A stretch of 64,000 bases of DNA, from the NCBI RefSeq assembly GCF_932526225.1, contig NC_064037.1, positions 16,244,601 through 16,308,600 on the forward strand, given 5' to 3'. The notes under the pieces were generated by a model that saw only the letters and a list, made by a program, of their open reading frames with translations, had not been told where the DNA came from and made no database searches. The stretch comes from Nematostella vectensis (lineage: Eukaryota > Cnidaria > Anthozoa > Actiniaria > Edwardsiidae). This document shows positions 20,246 to 33,100 of the stretch, piece by piece. Every line of letters begins with the position of its first letter. Position 1 is the first letter of the stretch. A program made the position numbers and the translations under genes.

Positions 20246-20858
20246 CTTACCACCTATACTTGTCCCACGTGGACCAAGGGCCACCACCTCTCTTTGCCCA
20301 ATTCTACTTGTCCCACATGGACCAAGAGCCACCATCTCTACTTGTCCCACATGAACCAAGAGCCACCACCTATACTTGTCCCACATGGACCAAGAGCCAC
20401 CACCTATACTTGTCCCACATGGACCAAGAGCCACCAATTCTACTTGTCCCACATGGACCAAGAGCCACCACCTCTACTTGTCCCACATGGACCAAGAGCC
20501 ACCACCTCTACTTGTCCCACATGGACCAAAAGCCACCACCTCTACTTGTCCCACATGGACCGAGGGTCACCACCTATACTTGTCCCACATGGACCAAGCG
20601 CCACCACCTCTACTTGTCCCACATGGACCAAGCGCAACCACCTCTACTTGTCCCACATGGACCGAGGGTCACCACCTATACTTGTCCCACATGGACCTAA
20701 CGCCATCACCTGTACTTGTCCCACACAGACCAAGAGCCACCACCTCTACTTGTCCCACATGGACCAAGCGCCACCACCTCTACTTGTCCCACATGGACCA
20801 AGCACCACCACCTATACTTGTCCTACATGGACCAAGAGCTACCACCTCTCCTTGTAAA
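20246..20858. repeat. 34-bp minisatellite, about 18 copies
   Basis: The unit reads ACTTGTCCCACATGGACC followed by AAGAGCCACCACCTAT, with scattered substitutions (CTAT/CTCT, AGAG/AGCG/GAGG). Because 34 is not a multiple of 3 and the unit lacks stops in any + frame, all three + frames stay open for 140-210 codons. These are not genes. Confidence 0.97.
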
Positions 20859-20867
20859 ACCCGTATA

Positions 20868-21116
20868 CACCTATTTCACATAAGGTTGTCAATGCAAATG
20901 GCGAATGGTGAATGGCTTATGGGTACTAATTATTCGTAAAATTAAAGGTGTTCAATAAAGTCCAGCAATGTCAGAGCCAAGCATTGGTAACCTTTAATGG
21001 ATAATTGTTTTGATTTATCCATATTCTTCGAGACGCATGGTTACTTTTGGCCGTAGAACTGCCATCTGCCAATCGCCATTTGCCATTTGCACTGACAACC
21101 TTTATTGAAATAGGTG
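20868..21116. mobile_element. 249-bp MITE with long inverted repeats and TA duplications
   Basis: The left end begins CACCTATTTCACATAAGG and the right end in reverse begins CACCTATTTCAATAAAGG. The similarity runs about 50 bp inward, through GTTGTCARTGCAAATGGC. TA flanks both ends (20866-20867 and 21117-21118). Non-coding. It sits immediately beside the 34-bp minisatellite. Confidence 0.8.
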
Positions 21117-21434
21117 TATCTCAGAAGCCGTATAGCAATTATCCAGAATATACTTGGAAAAAAAAAACATTCTAACAACAGCAAGTATATGAACAACACT
21201 GGGTCACTTTACTAAGAGTGATTATCCTTGTCATCTTGTATAAATATCAGATAAGGCTATAAATACCGCATCATGTACTCTGTCAAATCTACTCTGTCTA
21301 ATAAAGTTTATGTATAAAAATGTATAAAAATTTATCAGCTCCAATAAAACGCGACAATGAATTTCTTCAAGAGCTAGGCCATCTGCCGAAATATTAAGAC
21401 TACTTTCACGAATATTTTCGTTTTCCCATGGGTC

Positions 21435-21758
21435 TTAGAGGGCGTGGTGGCGACGCAATTGCATCCGGACAGATCCGATATCTCGGACAACTTCATCCAG
21501 CCTTTTCTCCAGAAATTCCTGAAACAAAGGAAACCTATCAAGGACAGCACAAAAAATCCATAGATTATTGGAAAAAGGGTTACTGCATTTCGACACTTTT
21601 TTCAAATCCACATTCCAAACATAGTTGTTTTGAAACGACAAAAACTTCATCATTTTTAAAAATTCAACTTTCCCTGTATTATCTGTTCCTCCTAAAATAG
21701 AATCGAGCTGTTTTAGTTGTAGAATGAATTTAAAGGGCAGCGTCATGGTACTGCGCAT
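21435..21758 (-). CDS. Small hypothetical open frame (107 codons)
   Basis: This minus-strand frame starts MRSTMTLPFKF and ends with a basic, amphipathic KRLDEVVRDIGSVRMQLRR. Residue composition is protein-like, but no family is recognised and there is no supporting neighbour or splice signal. It may be a relic of a transposon or chance. Confidence 0.2.
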   Translation of the reverse strand: MRSTMTLPFKFILQLKQLDSILGGTDNTGKVEFLKMMKFLSFQNNYVWNVDLKKVSKCSNPFSNNLWIFCAVLDRFPLFQEFLEKRLDEVVRDIGSVRMQLRRHHAL

Positions 21759-21759
21759 G

Positions 21760-22340
21760 TCTGGAGTCTGTGTTTATTGTTGGCTTTTTATTGTCTACAA
21801 ACAGTTGAACTTTAAGATGTCAATGCCTTGTTAAAATAATAGGCAATATTTTATTGAAAACTATGTTTATTGACAGTATGTGGTCATTTCCTTTGAATCT
21901 AAGTCTCCCACAAAGGCCCATAAGTTAATATTAGAATTTGACTGAAATTCATTGTGTCCGGGCCGAAGAGCTATTGCATAGCTCTTACCATGATCCTTTC
22001 TAACGGAATTAATTCACTACTGAGATGGACGTCTCATTTGTATAGGGTTTCATAGCATAGAAACAACACGTCATGGAAGTCAGATCTACGTGTCTAAGAT
22101 TTATTTTCTCAAGTTGCTGCTCTGTCTGTTCGAGCCCGAGTCGAACAACATCATATTTAAAGGGCGTGAAATTGACAGTTTTCAACGACGTGCAGCACAT
22201 AAATTAAAATGGAACTTTGGCAGAGATATGTATATTTACCCGAAACCAAAAGTTGAAAAGAAACTATGTGTGCGAACAAATAAGGCAAATAAGTACCTTG
22301 TCGTCCTTGGATCGTTTGGTGATGCGATGACCAGGGATGC
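21760..22340. other. Unassigned region with a weak + strand open frame
   Basis: An 85-codon frame at 22090-22347 (+) contains ordinary residue composition (FQRRAAHKLKWNFGRDMYI) but no motif that can be named. Nothing else is seen. Confidence 0.3.
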
Positions 22341-22344
22341 GGCT

Positions 22345-22725
22345 TAAAGTGGACTCAAGCTGAAGGACAAATTGACACGATGGTTACACGATGACTAAAG
22401 GGGTGGTGGACTCAAGCTAAAGGACAAATGGGCAAGATAGCTACACAATGACTAAAGGGGTGGACTCAAGGACAAATGGACATGATAGATACACAATGAC
22501 TAAAGGGTGGACTCAAGGACAAATGGACATGATAGATACACAATGACTAAAGGGTGGACTCAAGGACAAATGGACATGATAGATACACAATGACTAAGGG
22601 TGGACTCAAGGACAAATGGACATGATAGATACACAATGACTAAAGGGTGGACTCAAGGACAAATGGACATGATAGTTACACAATGACTAAAGGGTGGACT
22701 CAAGGTGAAGGACAAATGATAGATA
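22345..22725. repeat. 47-bp minisatellite, about 8 copies
   Basis: Units of the form GGACTCAAGGACAAATGG, then ACATGATAGATACACAATG, then ACTAAAGGGT. The first and last units are diverged or length-variant (CTCAAGCTGAAGG, CTCAAGGTGAAGG). Confidence 0.95.
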
Positions 22726-22799
22726 AAGATAGTTACATGACTAAATTTGTGGACTGGAACTTAATAGCAAATGGAAATGAGTTACAAGAAGACAATTAA

Positions 22800-23329
22800 A
22801 CACGAGGTTCCGCTATAAAAGGGAAAGCTCCTCCCACCCCCGGGCTCAAGAACAATCAGTTATCAATCAGCCGTCAATGAGTCAACATGTCAGGACAATT
22901 GCTCTGAGCGCTAAATTCAAATTTCATATTCAAAACCAAAATAAATATCATTCCTAGAGTTGTTCATCTAAAAATGTTTCTATCATAAAATAATGCTATA
23001 CCAAGCTGTGTGCGCTCTAAAATACGAGCATTTCTATCACAGCGCGATAATAATTTATGCAGGTGCGCTAGATAATGGATAGCGCAAAATTTAAAATTTT
23101 GCACCGAAAACGTGAGTTGATAGCAAATAACTAATTTATCAATCTCTTAAGACAACTGTCTTGTTACCTGTTCAAAAATAATTTTATTCCAGCCGACTTA
23201 GACTCAGAGATAGCAATTTTACAGGAGACTTGTAATTTGTGACAGCTAGCGTGGCCGTGTTCTGATTATAATTGCAAATTTGAGCCCGGGGATGGGAGAA
23301 GCTTTCCATTTTATAGCGGAACCCCGTGT
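22800..23329. mobile_element. 530-bp TTAA-flanked MITE-like element
   Basis: Inverted ends of about 53 bp: the left begins ACACGAGGTTCCGCTATA and the right in reverse begins ACACGGGGTTCCGCTATA. Both arms continue through CCCGGGCTCAA. TTAA flanks both sides (22796-22799 and 23330-23333), the target duplication typical of piggyBac-type transposition. Non-coding inside. No link to the piggyBac pseudogene at 1335 can be shown from the sequence. Confidence 0.8.
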
Positions 23330-23333
23330 TTAA

Positions 23334-24175
23334 GAATAAATCAGGTTGGCGCGAAATGTCTCCAGGCTCACGTTTCAGCAAAATCCTTTCTTTGACTGTT
23401 GTCAAAATCCTAGCGATAAATGTTTCATCTCTTGAAAAGGCGCTGTTATCCCTAAACTTTTACTTAGGTCTTGATATAACATAGTGAGGGAGTTATAGGT
23501 GTCTCCATTTCTCTGTCCAAAAATCTCCTTACTTAAGCCTAATGTTTTAATGTTGGTGGGAGACATGATAACTATAATAGATTGTTTTCAAATCAGCTTG
23601 TTCGAATCGTGTTTTAGAAGGTTTTCACAAGGTGAGCTTCCCACTTCTTTAGGTGTGGATGGAAACGCGGTATATCATGAATTATTTACCCTTTTCCGCT
23701 CCTCGGTCAGGCTTGAAAACTTGCGCTCCAGTCTGTGGACAACTTCATCACGTTTTTCAGAGGAAGTCTCACTCTGTGATAGAAAGAGTTAATATCTGGA
23801 TGTGAAAAACATTCCATGGAACTAAACAAGCACAGCCTACAAAAGCGCGGAAGCCTTTCATTAACTCTACCCTGCAGACAACTCTCAAAACCTCTGACCT
23901 TTTTTCCATATCATTATTTAAGAATTTAAGTACTATGTTTGATGCGCTAAATTATTACGTCGAGTCCGTCAGTTAGACCTCATCTTTTTTCTTTATTGTT
24001 TCATATGCCTATATCTTTTTGTCCTAATAAAATCAACCAAACAAACAAAATACTAAACAAATGAATAAAAGTAAGCTGGAAAAACAGCTTTTTTTAATTG
24101 AAATGCCGGAATTCAGTTAAATCAAAGCTGCAAAAGCTTAAAATTAAACATACCATCACTATCATTATCCGCAAA
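23334..24175. other. Unassigned intergenic region
   Basis: No supportable gene; a 97-codon + frame at 23499 has no recognisable motif. It lies just downstream of the coiled-coil gene on the minus strand. Confidence 0.35.
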
Positions 24176-24179
24176 ATAT

Positions 24180-27100
24180 CTATAACAACCCCTTCTAGAA
24201 GGAGGAGAGGGTATGTTTTTTTTCTGGAATGACGCGATTTGTTTTGCTAAAGATGAGGCTGCTTTCTTGTTTTACATGTTTTACATTTCAAGCAAAAAGA
24301 GACACCAAACTTAGACATCCCCTCTCCCCAAGTAAGACCTGATTACCATGGTTACCATACTTACTGATTTACCACTAGACTTTCTCTCACGACTCCGCTC
24401 TCTGTTTTTCTTTGAATTTTCTCCAGTCTCCCACTCGGCTTGAGATGTCACACGTCCAGTCCTCAAGGCATTGAGCGCCGCCTCGGCTGCACCACTCACT
24501 AACCGCTGCCCAGCAGTGGGTGTGGACTCCGACATGTTCGTTCCAGGGCTCGAGACGTAGATGGAGGTTGGTGATTCCCCTGAAGCACGACTAGTCCTTC
24601 CAGTATGGGACCGGGTCACTTCCTGTCCTGAGTTGGTGTCTTCAAACACCACATCGAAACGCGTGACAAGATCGGATTTTTTAAGTACCAAGTTGCCTGG
24701 TGTTTTGCTACTAGACTTGTCAGGACTGTAAGCTTTGGCAAGGTTACGCTTTACCGGCGACTTGGATGGAGAGGATTTGCTAGTTTCCCAAGGAATCTCA
24801 AATTTGATGCTGAAAAGTAGGAGACCATTGAAACTAGCTTAAGAGGAATAGCTGATAGTAAAGAAATATGAATAAAAAACACAAGCAACAGCACAAGTAT
24901 AGGTGGTATTTGTCTTGTATACTGATGTCTGCTGTGCCAGTGTGCAGTGTGTGTGTGTGTGTGCTCCCTTTTGCTGCATTGATGATCATACAGCTTGCAT
25001 GACTTACCCATTAGGAGATGTTGTGACCTTTCCACTCGGCCCTTGTGGCACCTTCTGTGTCATCACACTACTGTTGGAGATGTGTGACACGTCACTGTGC
25101 CCTGAGTGTGACGTGTGCTCAGATTTGGCTGGTGAGCTCGTTCGAGGGCCTCTACTTGGGATGTCATAGTCCAACAACAAGGACCTTTGCCCTGGGTCAG
25201 AGTGCTCAGCCCTTAGTGCGACTGGGGTACCCCATGTCTTGCGCGCTGAGGGTGGGGTGTACTCAGACTTGCCTGATGATCTGTTAAACATGTGAAATCT
25301 ATTATTTGTATGGCGCAAACTTATATGAGATTCACCCCTAGCCAGCTTACAGCCAGCATTCTCCACTAAGTTATTGGTGCTGAAGAGTTTAACTGTTGGT
25401 CGATTCCATCACATCACATCCTATTTACATAAGATAAATATATGTAGTAGTAGAACATTACCCAAGGTGCTGGCACGTGGCTTTCTTATCATAGTAACCA
25501 TAAAATTACCATGCGAGTTTAGCTACCAGTAGTGATTTAAAAAAAAATGATTTATATAGCGCCATTTCCTAAAAATCAATGGCGCTTTACATTAAAAAAC
25601 CTATACCGTATGTATGTTTTACTGTATCTTAGAACTGAGGTAACACAAGCTTCTAGAAAGCTCACATAGGTTCAACAAGTCAAATTCAGGGCCGAGAAAC
25701 AGAAAGATGGTATCCATGTCTCGACCGGGAATCGAACCTGTTTCAGCAGAGGTGAGAGGCCTCATATGCTGATGCGCTAACACACTGGGCCGCCCGTATC
25801 ATTAGGCAAGGTGCTGTACAATTCCCTTTCTTATCATAGCAACCTTGAAATTATCATGAAAGTTATTCAGCTAACATTTTGAGTTAGGCTACCAGTAGTA
25901 GATGTACATTACCCAAGTTGCTGAGCCAGTGCCTCTCTCAGAGAGTCCTCCAGAGTGGTATTACGTCGAATCAGCTTTGTTATGGTTCTACACAAGACAG
26001 AGTAGTGTACATATATGTTAAGCTTAGACTACAGTTAATTATCTCCTGTTCCATAGACTTATAGGTTTGAATGTGTTAACCATGGTCTTATAGGTTTGAA
26101 TGTGTTAACCATGGTCTCATAGGTTTGAATGTGTTTACCATGGTCTTATAGGTTTGAAAGTGTTAACCATAGTCTTATAGGTTTGAATGTGTTAACCATG
26201 GACTTATAGGTTTGAATGTGTTAACCATGGTCTTATAGGTTTGAATGTGTTAGCCACAGTCTTATAGGTTTGAATGTGTTAACCATGGTCTTATAGGTTT
26301 GAAAGTGTTAACCATGGTCTTATAGGTTTGAATGTGTTAACCATGGACTTATAGGTTTGAATGTGTTAACCATGGTCTTATAGGTTTGAATGTGTTAGCC
26401 ACGGTCTTATAGGTTTGAATGTGTTAACCATGGTCTTATAGGTTTGAATGTGTTAACCATGGTCTTATAGGTTTGAATGTGTTAACCATGGTCTTATAGG
26501 TTTGAATGTGTTAGCCACGGTCTTATAGGTTTGAATGTGTTAACCATGGTCTTATAGGTTTGAATGTGTTAACCATGGTCTTATAGGTTTGAATGTGTTA
26601 ACCATGGTCTTATAAGTTTGAATGTGTTAACCATGGTCTTATAAGTTTGAATGTGTTACTATGGTCTTATAGGTTTGAATGTGTTAACCATGGTCTTATA
26701 GGTTTGAATGTGTTAACCATGGTCTTATAGGTTTGAATGTGTTAACCATGGTCTTATAGGTTTGAATGTGTTAACCATGGTCTTATAGGTTTGAATGTGT
26801 TAACCACGGTCTTATAGGTTTGAATGTGTAAACCATGGTCTTATAGGTTTGAATGTTTCAGCCATGGTCTTATAGGTTTGAAAGTGTAAGCCATGGTCTT
26901 AAAGGTTTGAATGTGGTAAGCATGGTCTCATAGGTTTGAATGTGTTAACCATGGTCTTATAGGTTTGAATGTGTTAACCATAGACTTATAGGTTTGAATG
27001 TGTAAGCCACGGTCTTATAGGTTTGAATGTGTAAGCCACGGTCTTATAGGTTTGAATGTGTTAACCATGGTCTCATAGGTTTGAATGTGTAAGCCATGGT

Positions 27101-30100
27101 CTTATAGGTTTGAATGTGTTAACCATGGTCTTATAGGTTTGAATGTGTTAACCATTGTCTTATAGGTTTGAATGTGTAAGCCATGGTCTTATAGGTTTGA
27201 ATGTGGTAAGCATGGTCTTATAGGTTTGAATGTGTTAACCATGGTCTTATAGGTTTGAATGTGTTAACCATGGTCTTATAGGTTTGAATGTGTAAGCAAT
27301 GGTCTAATAGGTTTGAATGTGTTAACCATGGTCTTATAGGTTTGAATGTTTCAGCCATGGTCTCATAGGTTTGAATGTGTAAGCCACGGTCTTATAGGTT
27401 TGAATGTTTCAGCCATGGTCTTATAGGTTTGAATGTGTTAACCATGGTCTTATAGGTTTGAATGTGTTAACCATGGTCTTATAGGTTTGAATGTGTTAAC
27501 CATGGTCTTATAGGTTTGAATGTGTTAACCATGGTCTTATAGGTTTGAATGTGTTAACCATGGTCTTATAGGTTTGAATGTGTAAGCAATGGTCTCATAG
27601 GTTTGAATGTGTTAACCATGGTCTTATAGGTTTGAATATTTCAGCCATGGTCTTATAGGTTTGAATGTGTAAACCATGGTCTTATAGGTATGAATGTGTA
27701 AGCAATGGTCTCATAGGCTTGAAACTGTAAGCCATGGTCTCATAGGTTTGAATGTGTTTACCATGGTCTTATAGGTTTGAATGTGTTAACCATGGCCTTA
27801 TAGGTTTGAATGTGTAAACCATGGTCTTATAGGTTTGAATGTGTAAGCAATGGTCTTATAGGTTTGAATGTTGGTCAAGCCAAAAGAAGTCAGCAAAAGT
27901 CTGCTGAATATCTAAACATGTGTCTCACATAGCCTACTCTTATTTCTCTTGAACAAGCTGCCATCTTACTGATAGAGATCCCATTATACTGAGGACAGTG
28001 TGTGTATGCCTGGAGTTTTGATGGTTTTGATGTTTGGATGCTTGCACTCACCCACGAAGACTGTCCACCTCATCTTGTGAAGAGTTGACTTTCTCTGCCC
28101 AGGAATCTACATTGGCCTGTTTGACACAACATATAGTCAGCTCAGAAAGACAAAAGACTAACAAATATATATTATAAAAGATATTGGTAGAGTTCTCAAT
28201 CCCAGTTCTATCTATAAAGAACCTGAAGTTTTAGCTTGCATTCCTCCTATACAAACCTTAGTCTGATTGTGTTCTTTGGCCAGTGCATCATATTCAACAA
28301 GAAGCTACACAAAGAAAATAGCAAACAAGAAGGTTAAAGGATTTATCAGAAACACAATCTGCAAAGATAAACCCACAAGGTGCTAACCCTTTTGAGAAGT
28401 TCTTTGTCTCTTTCTGCATTCTTCTCTAGCTCTGATTTGGCCTGATGAAATAATAAAGGGCTAAATCAACTAAAAATATAATATTATACCAGTCAGGAGT
28501 GTGCGGTAAACAAGCCTTCCAAATATTATACCAGTCAGGAGTGTGTGGTAAACAAGCCTTTCAAATATTTTACCAGTCAGGAGGGTGTGGTAAACAAGCC
28601 TTTCAAATATTATACCAGTCGGGAGTGTGTGGTAAACAAGCCTTCCAAATATTATACCAGTCAGGAGTGTGTGGTAAACAAGCCTTTCAAATATTATACC
28701 AGTCAGGAGTGTGCGGTAAACAAGCCTTTCAAATTTTATACCAGTCGGGAGTGTGTGGTAAACAAGCCTTTCAAATATTATACCAGTCGAGAGTGTGTGG
28801 TAAACAAGCCTTCCAAATATTATACCAGTCAGGAGTGTGTGGTAAACAAGCCTTTCAAATATTATACCAGTCAGGAGTGTGCGGTAAACAAGCCTTCCAA
28901 ATATTATACCAGTCAGGAGTGTGTGGTAAACAAGCCTTTCAAATATTATACCAGTCAGGAGTGTGAGGTAAACAAGCCTTTCAAATATTATACCAGTCAG
29001 GAGTGCGTGGTAAACAAGCCTTTCAAATATTATACCAGTCAGGAGTGTGCGGTAAACAAGCCTTTCAAATATTATACCAGTCAGGAGTGTGTGGTAAACA
29101 AGCCTTTCAAATTTTATACCAGTCGGGAGTGTGTGGTAAACAAGCCTTTCAAATATTATACCAGTCGGGAGTGTGTGGTAAACAAGCCTTCCAAATATTA
29201 TACCAGTCAGGAGTGTGTGGTAAACAAGCCTTTCAAATATTATACCAGTCAGGAGTGTGCGGTAAACAAGCCTTTCAAATATTATACCAGTCAGGAGTGT
29301 GTGGTAAACAAGCCTTTCAAATATTATACCAGTCAGGAGTGTGAGGTAAACAAGCCTTTCAAAAATTATACCAGTCAGGAGTGTGTGGTAAACAAGCCTT
29401 TCAAATATTATACCAGTCAGGAGTGTGCGGTAAACAAGCCTTTCAAATATTATACCAGTCGGGAGTGTGTGGTAAACAAGCCTTTCTAATATTATACCAG
29501 TCAGGAGTGTGCGGTAAACAAGCCTTTCAAATATTATACCAGTCAGGAGTGTGTGGTAAACAAGCCTTTCTAATATTATACCAGTCAGGAGTGTCCGGTA
29601 AACAAGCCTTTCTAATATTATACCAGTCAGGAGTGTGTGGTAAACAAGCCTTTCTAATATTATACCAGTCAGGAGTGTCCGGTAAACAAGCCTTTCTAAT
29701 ATTATACCAGTCAGGAGTGTGTGGTAAACAAGCCTTTCAAATATTTTACCAGTCAGGAGTGTGCGGTAAACAAGCCTTTCAAATATTATACCAGTCGGGA
29801 GTGTGTGGTAAACAAGCCTTTCTAATATTATACCAGTCAGGAGTGTGCGGTAAACAAGCCTTTCAAATATTATACCAGTCAGGAGTGTGTGGTAAACAAG
29901 CCTTTCTAATATTATACCAGTCAGGAGTGTCCGGTAAACAAGCCTTTCAAATATTATACCAGTCAGGAGTGTGTGGTAAACAAGCCTTTCTAATATTATA
30001 CCAGTCAGGAGTGTCCGGTAAACAAGCCTTTCTAATATTATACCAGTCAGGAGTGTGTGGTAAACAAGCCTTTCAAATATTATACCAGTCAGGAGTGTGC

Positions 30101-33100
30101 GGTAAACAAGCCTTTCAAATATTATACCAGTCGGGAGTGTGTGGTAAACAAGCCTTTCTAATATTATACCAGTCAGGAGTGTGCGGTAAACAAGCCTTTC
30201 AAATATTATACCAGTCAGGAGTGTGTGGTAAACAAGCCTTTCTAATATTATACCAGTCAGGAGTGTCCGGTAAACAAGCCTTTCAAATATTATACCAGTC
30301 AGGAGTGTGTGGTAAACAAGCCTTTCTAATATTATACCAGTCAGGAGTGTCCGGTAAACAAGCCTTTCTAATATTATACCAGTCAGCAGTGTGTGGTACC
30401 TTGGAAGTGGCATCCAAGGAGGTGGAGAGCTTCCCCATCTGTTCCTCCATCTTATTCAGTGTTGTCTGCTTCTTTTCTAAGTCTGCCTTCTGTTCTGCAT
30501 ATCTCTTCTGTGTAGCTTCAGACATCTTTTGTGAAGCATCTAGCTTCATCATCCAGTCTCTCTGCATTTCCAAGAATTCATAAATTTGTTTGGATATTAA
30601 TCCTGACATAAAATATCTCCACCTGAAATAAGCTTGTGAAATCTCTCATCATTGTTTGGTAAGCAATAAACATACCATTTTTAAAACATACGCTATTCTT
30701 GTTTGCTTTCTGGATTTTTTTTGAAAAATGCTGTTTTGTAAAAAAATTTGTCTGGTGTATATGGTCATACCTTTTCTCTCTCTAGGGTTGATATACTGTC
30801 CTCAAGTTCTTGTTGATTCCTGGTTTATGGGAGAGAAGTGCAGGATGATGATTGTTCATTTTAAGGACATATTAAGCATCAACTTTGTTTTACTATGTGT
30901 TCCACACAATGTCAACTTGAAGAACATAATATTAGAGAGCTTAGCAAGTCAATGCAAACAGCATCAGAACAGGGCATGCAACCCACAAATTGCTAAAGAA
31001 CAGGCATGATGGCAAATATAGAACAGCGTTTCGCATATTTTTATTTTCTACATAATTTGTAGTCATGGATATCAATGTTTGTTTTGGAATATTTGTGGGG
31101 TTATGCACAATTCTTGATGCCATTAACATTGTCTTTTTTTATGCTACAGTATCTATTGTTGAATAGGATATTAGTTCTGACTACAAAAAGCTCCTTTTCT
31201 TACTTGTTGACAGAGAGGAGAGACTCCTGCAAGTCCTTGACGTCTCCAGTCAACTTCAAGTTATCCTCCTTGCACTTCCTGTAGCGGGTTTCCATCTTGT
31301 TCTTCAATTCCTCAATATTCTTACAGGTCTTTTCAAAGTGTTTGTTTCCCTCTTCCAGTTGACGACAGGACTTATAGGCATTCTCATTTGCCTGATTCAA
31401 ATGTAACACCTTGGATTCCATGATCCGGTTATTATCCTCTAGAGTTTTGGCTTTGTCGTCCAGTTCCTGGTTTGACTTTTGTAACAAGAGGCACCTCATC
31501 TCAAGAGCTTCATTTGTCTGCCTCAACTCATTACAAGTCACCTCCACTTCCTGGGTGTGTTGGTTCAGTTTGGTGTATTTAGCCTTCAGATCAGCAGCTA
31601 TTTCCTCCATCAGGTTACAACGGGCCTCCAGTCTATGATTGGCGGCTTCCAGCATTTTCACAGGAACTGCCTCTTGCAGGACAGACATGTTTCCTCGCAG
31701 CATCTCAAGCTGATCCCGTAATTTCATCATCTCACCTTCATAGTAGTCTCTCATGTCTGCTAGTTGTCGAGAGTGCTTCTCACGAAGGTTGGGTTGTGCT
31801 CTGGAGATTTTGAGGAAATAAATCAGTTAGATTTTACTTTTAGGTGATTTTATAATGTAATGTCAACCAGACCCATTCAGTTTTATGGCAATTTTTTGCT
31901 TCTCGGCAGAGAAAAAAGATGATAGATGGAGTAAAAAGCAACCTACAAATAAAATTGAAAAATATAATACAGTAAACCCACTTTAAGGATAACCGTTTTA
32001 TAGGGGACAGAGGAAAAAAAATGGCATAAAATTTTCCAATTCTCAATATATAAGCTTAAGATTCTGCATACAAGGAGTTCCTCTGACCAAAAGCTTAATT
32101 CCAAATTTTACAGAAATTAAGAGGATATGAAATTTAGATACTAGCGAGCAAAGTTGGCTTAATTTCTGATCAGAGCCAAACTTCTCCCTAAAAACAAGGA
32201 GGATTCATACTTTGAACATTTGAAAATTGCACTTCAAGCCTTAAATCTGGAAGACGAATCCATTAGAAAAAAATACTTTTGATATGTTGGTTTACATAAC
32301 ATAAGGAACCTCAATACAAAAATTCAAGCTTACCAAAGTTAACCAGAATTTATTATGGGAAAACTTGCCATTTTTTGCTCTGTCTTCATAGGGTGTCTCT
32401 TTATTTTCTTCCTTTTTTGTATAAAACACAAAGTTTGGCGTAGAATAGCTGCAGATGCAAATAGTGGGGTCTTTTTGCCCATTTTGGCCTAAAAAGTTTT
32501 TTTTAAGGTTTTCTGTATTCTTTTCAGTTAAATATAAGTAGATTTATCCTATAGGCTTGAATTTGCATTTAGTGGCTTTGGCACTTAAATAGAATCTTTT
32601 TTATCTTTCTACAGCCATGGGTGCCAATGAAAAATGAATGCAATAGTTAGTTTTGACCATAATGACCCCAATATTTGTATTTTACACCATCTATGACGTG
32701 GGGGGTGGGGTGGGGGAGACCGCCCCCCTATACCCGCCATTGTATACACCTGTAAATATGGCATCTTTTCTAAACAAGGCAAAAATGCATCTGGGAATAA
32801 AAAACACATTCAGTCAGAATATAAAATCACTTCCTACCCCATCATTGTAATTTGCTGATGATGATTCCACAACACATCGTTAGTACCCTCTCCCATCACA
32901 CAGCTATCAGGGGTGTTTGTCTGCTGCATAACAGGTGGCCTGAGTGATAGTGTCTCCTTTGGTTGCTGGCTTTGGGTTGTCATCACCTGACTCTGAAGCA
33001 GTTTCAATATCTCATCGAGTGTTTCATGGCTTGGTTGCTGCTGCAATCTTTCACTCAGTTGCAACACATCAGGAGGTTCCCTACCCTTAGTGGTGATAGT

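Noticed and set aside
20228-20939. Three overlapping His/Pro/Thr-rich repeat proteins
   Set aside because: All three forward frames of a 34-bp minisatellite are open; none has independent gene evidence.
25690-25796. Functional tRNA gene
   Set aside because: The B-box is perfect, but the sequence continues into a SINE body and tail, and a cloverleaf with paired acceptor ends is not evident.
26050-30396. Possible CRISPR array
   Set aside because: Units are contiguous tandem repeats without unique spacers, and the context is an animal gene intron.
28470-30583. 647-codon minus-strand frame and 400-codon plus-strand frame with 14-residue repeats
   Set aside because: The 42-bp unit is a multiple of three and lacks stops; the array lies in an intron between phase-matched exons.
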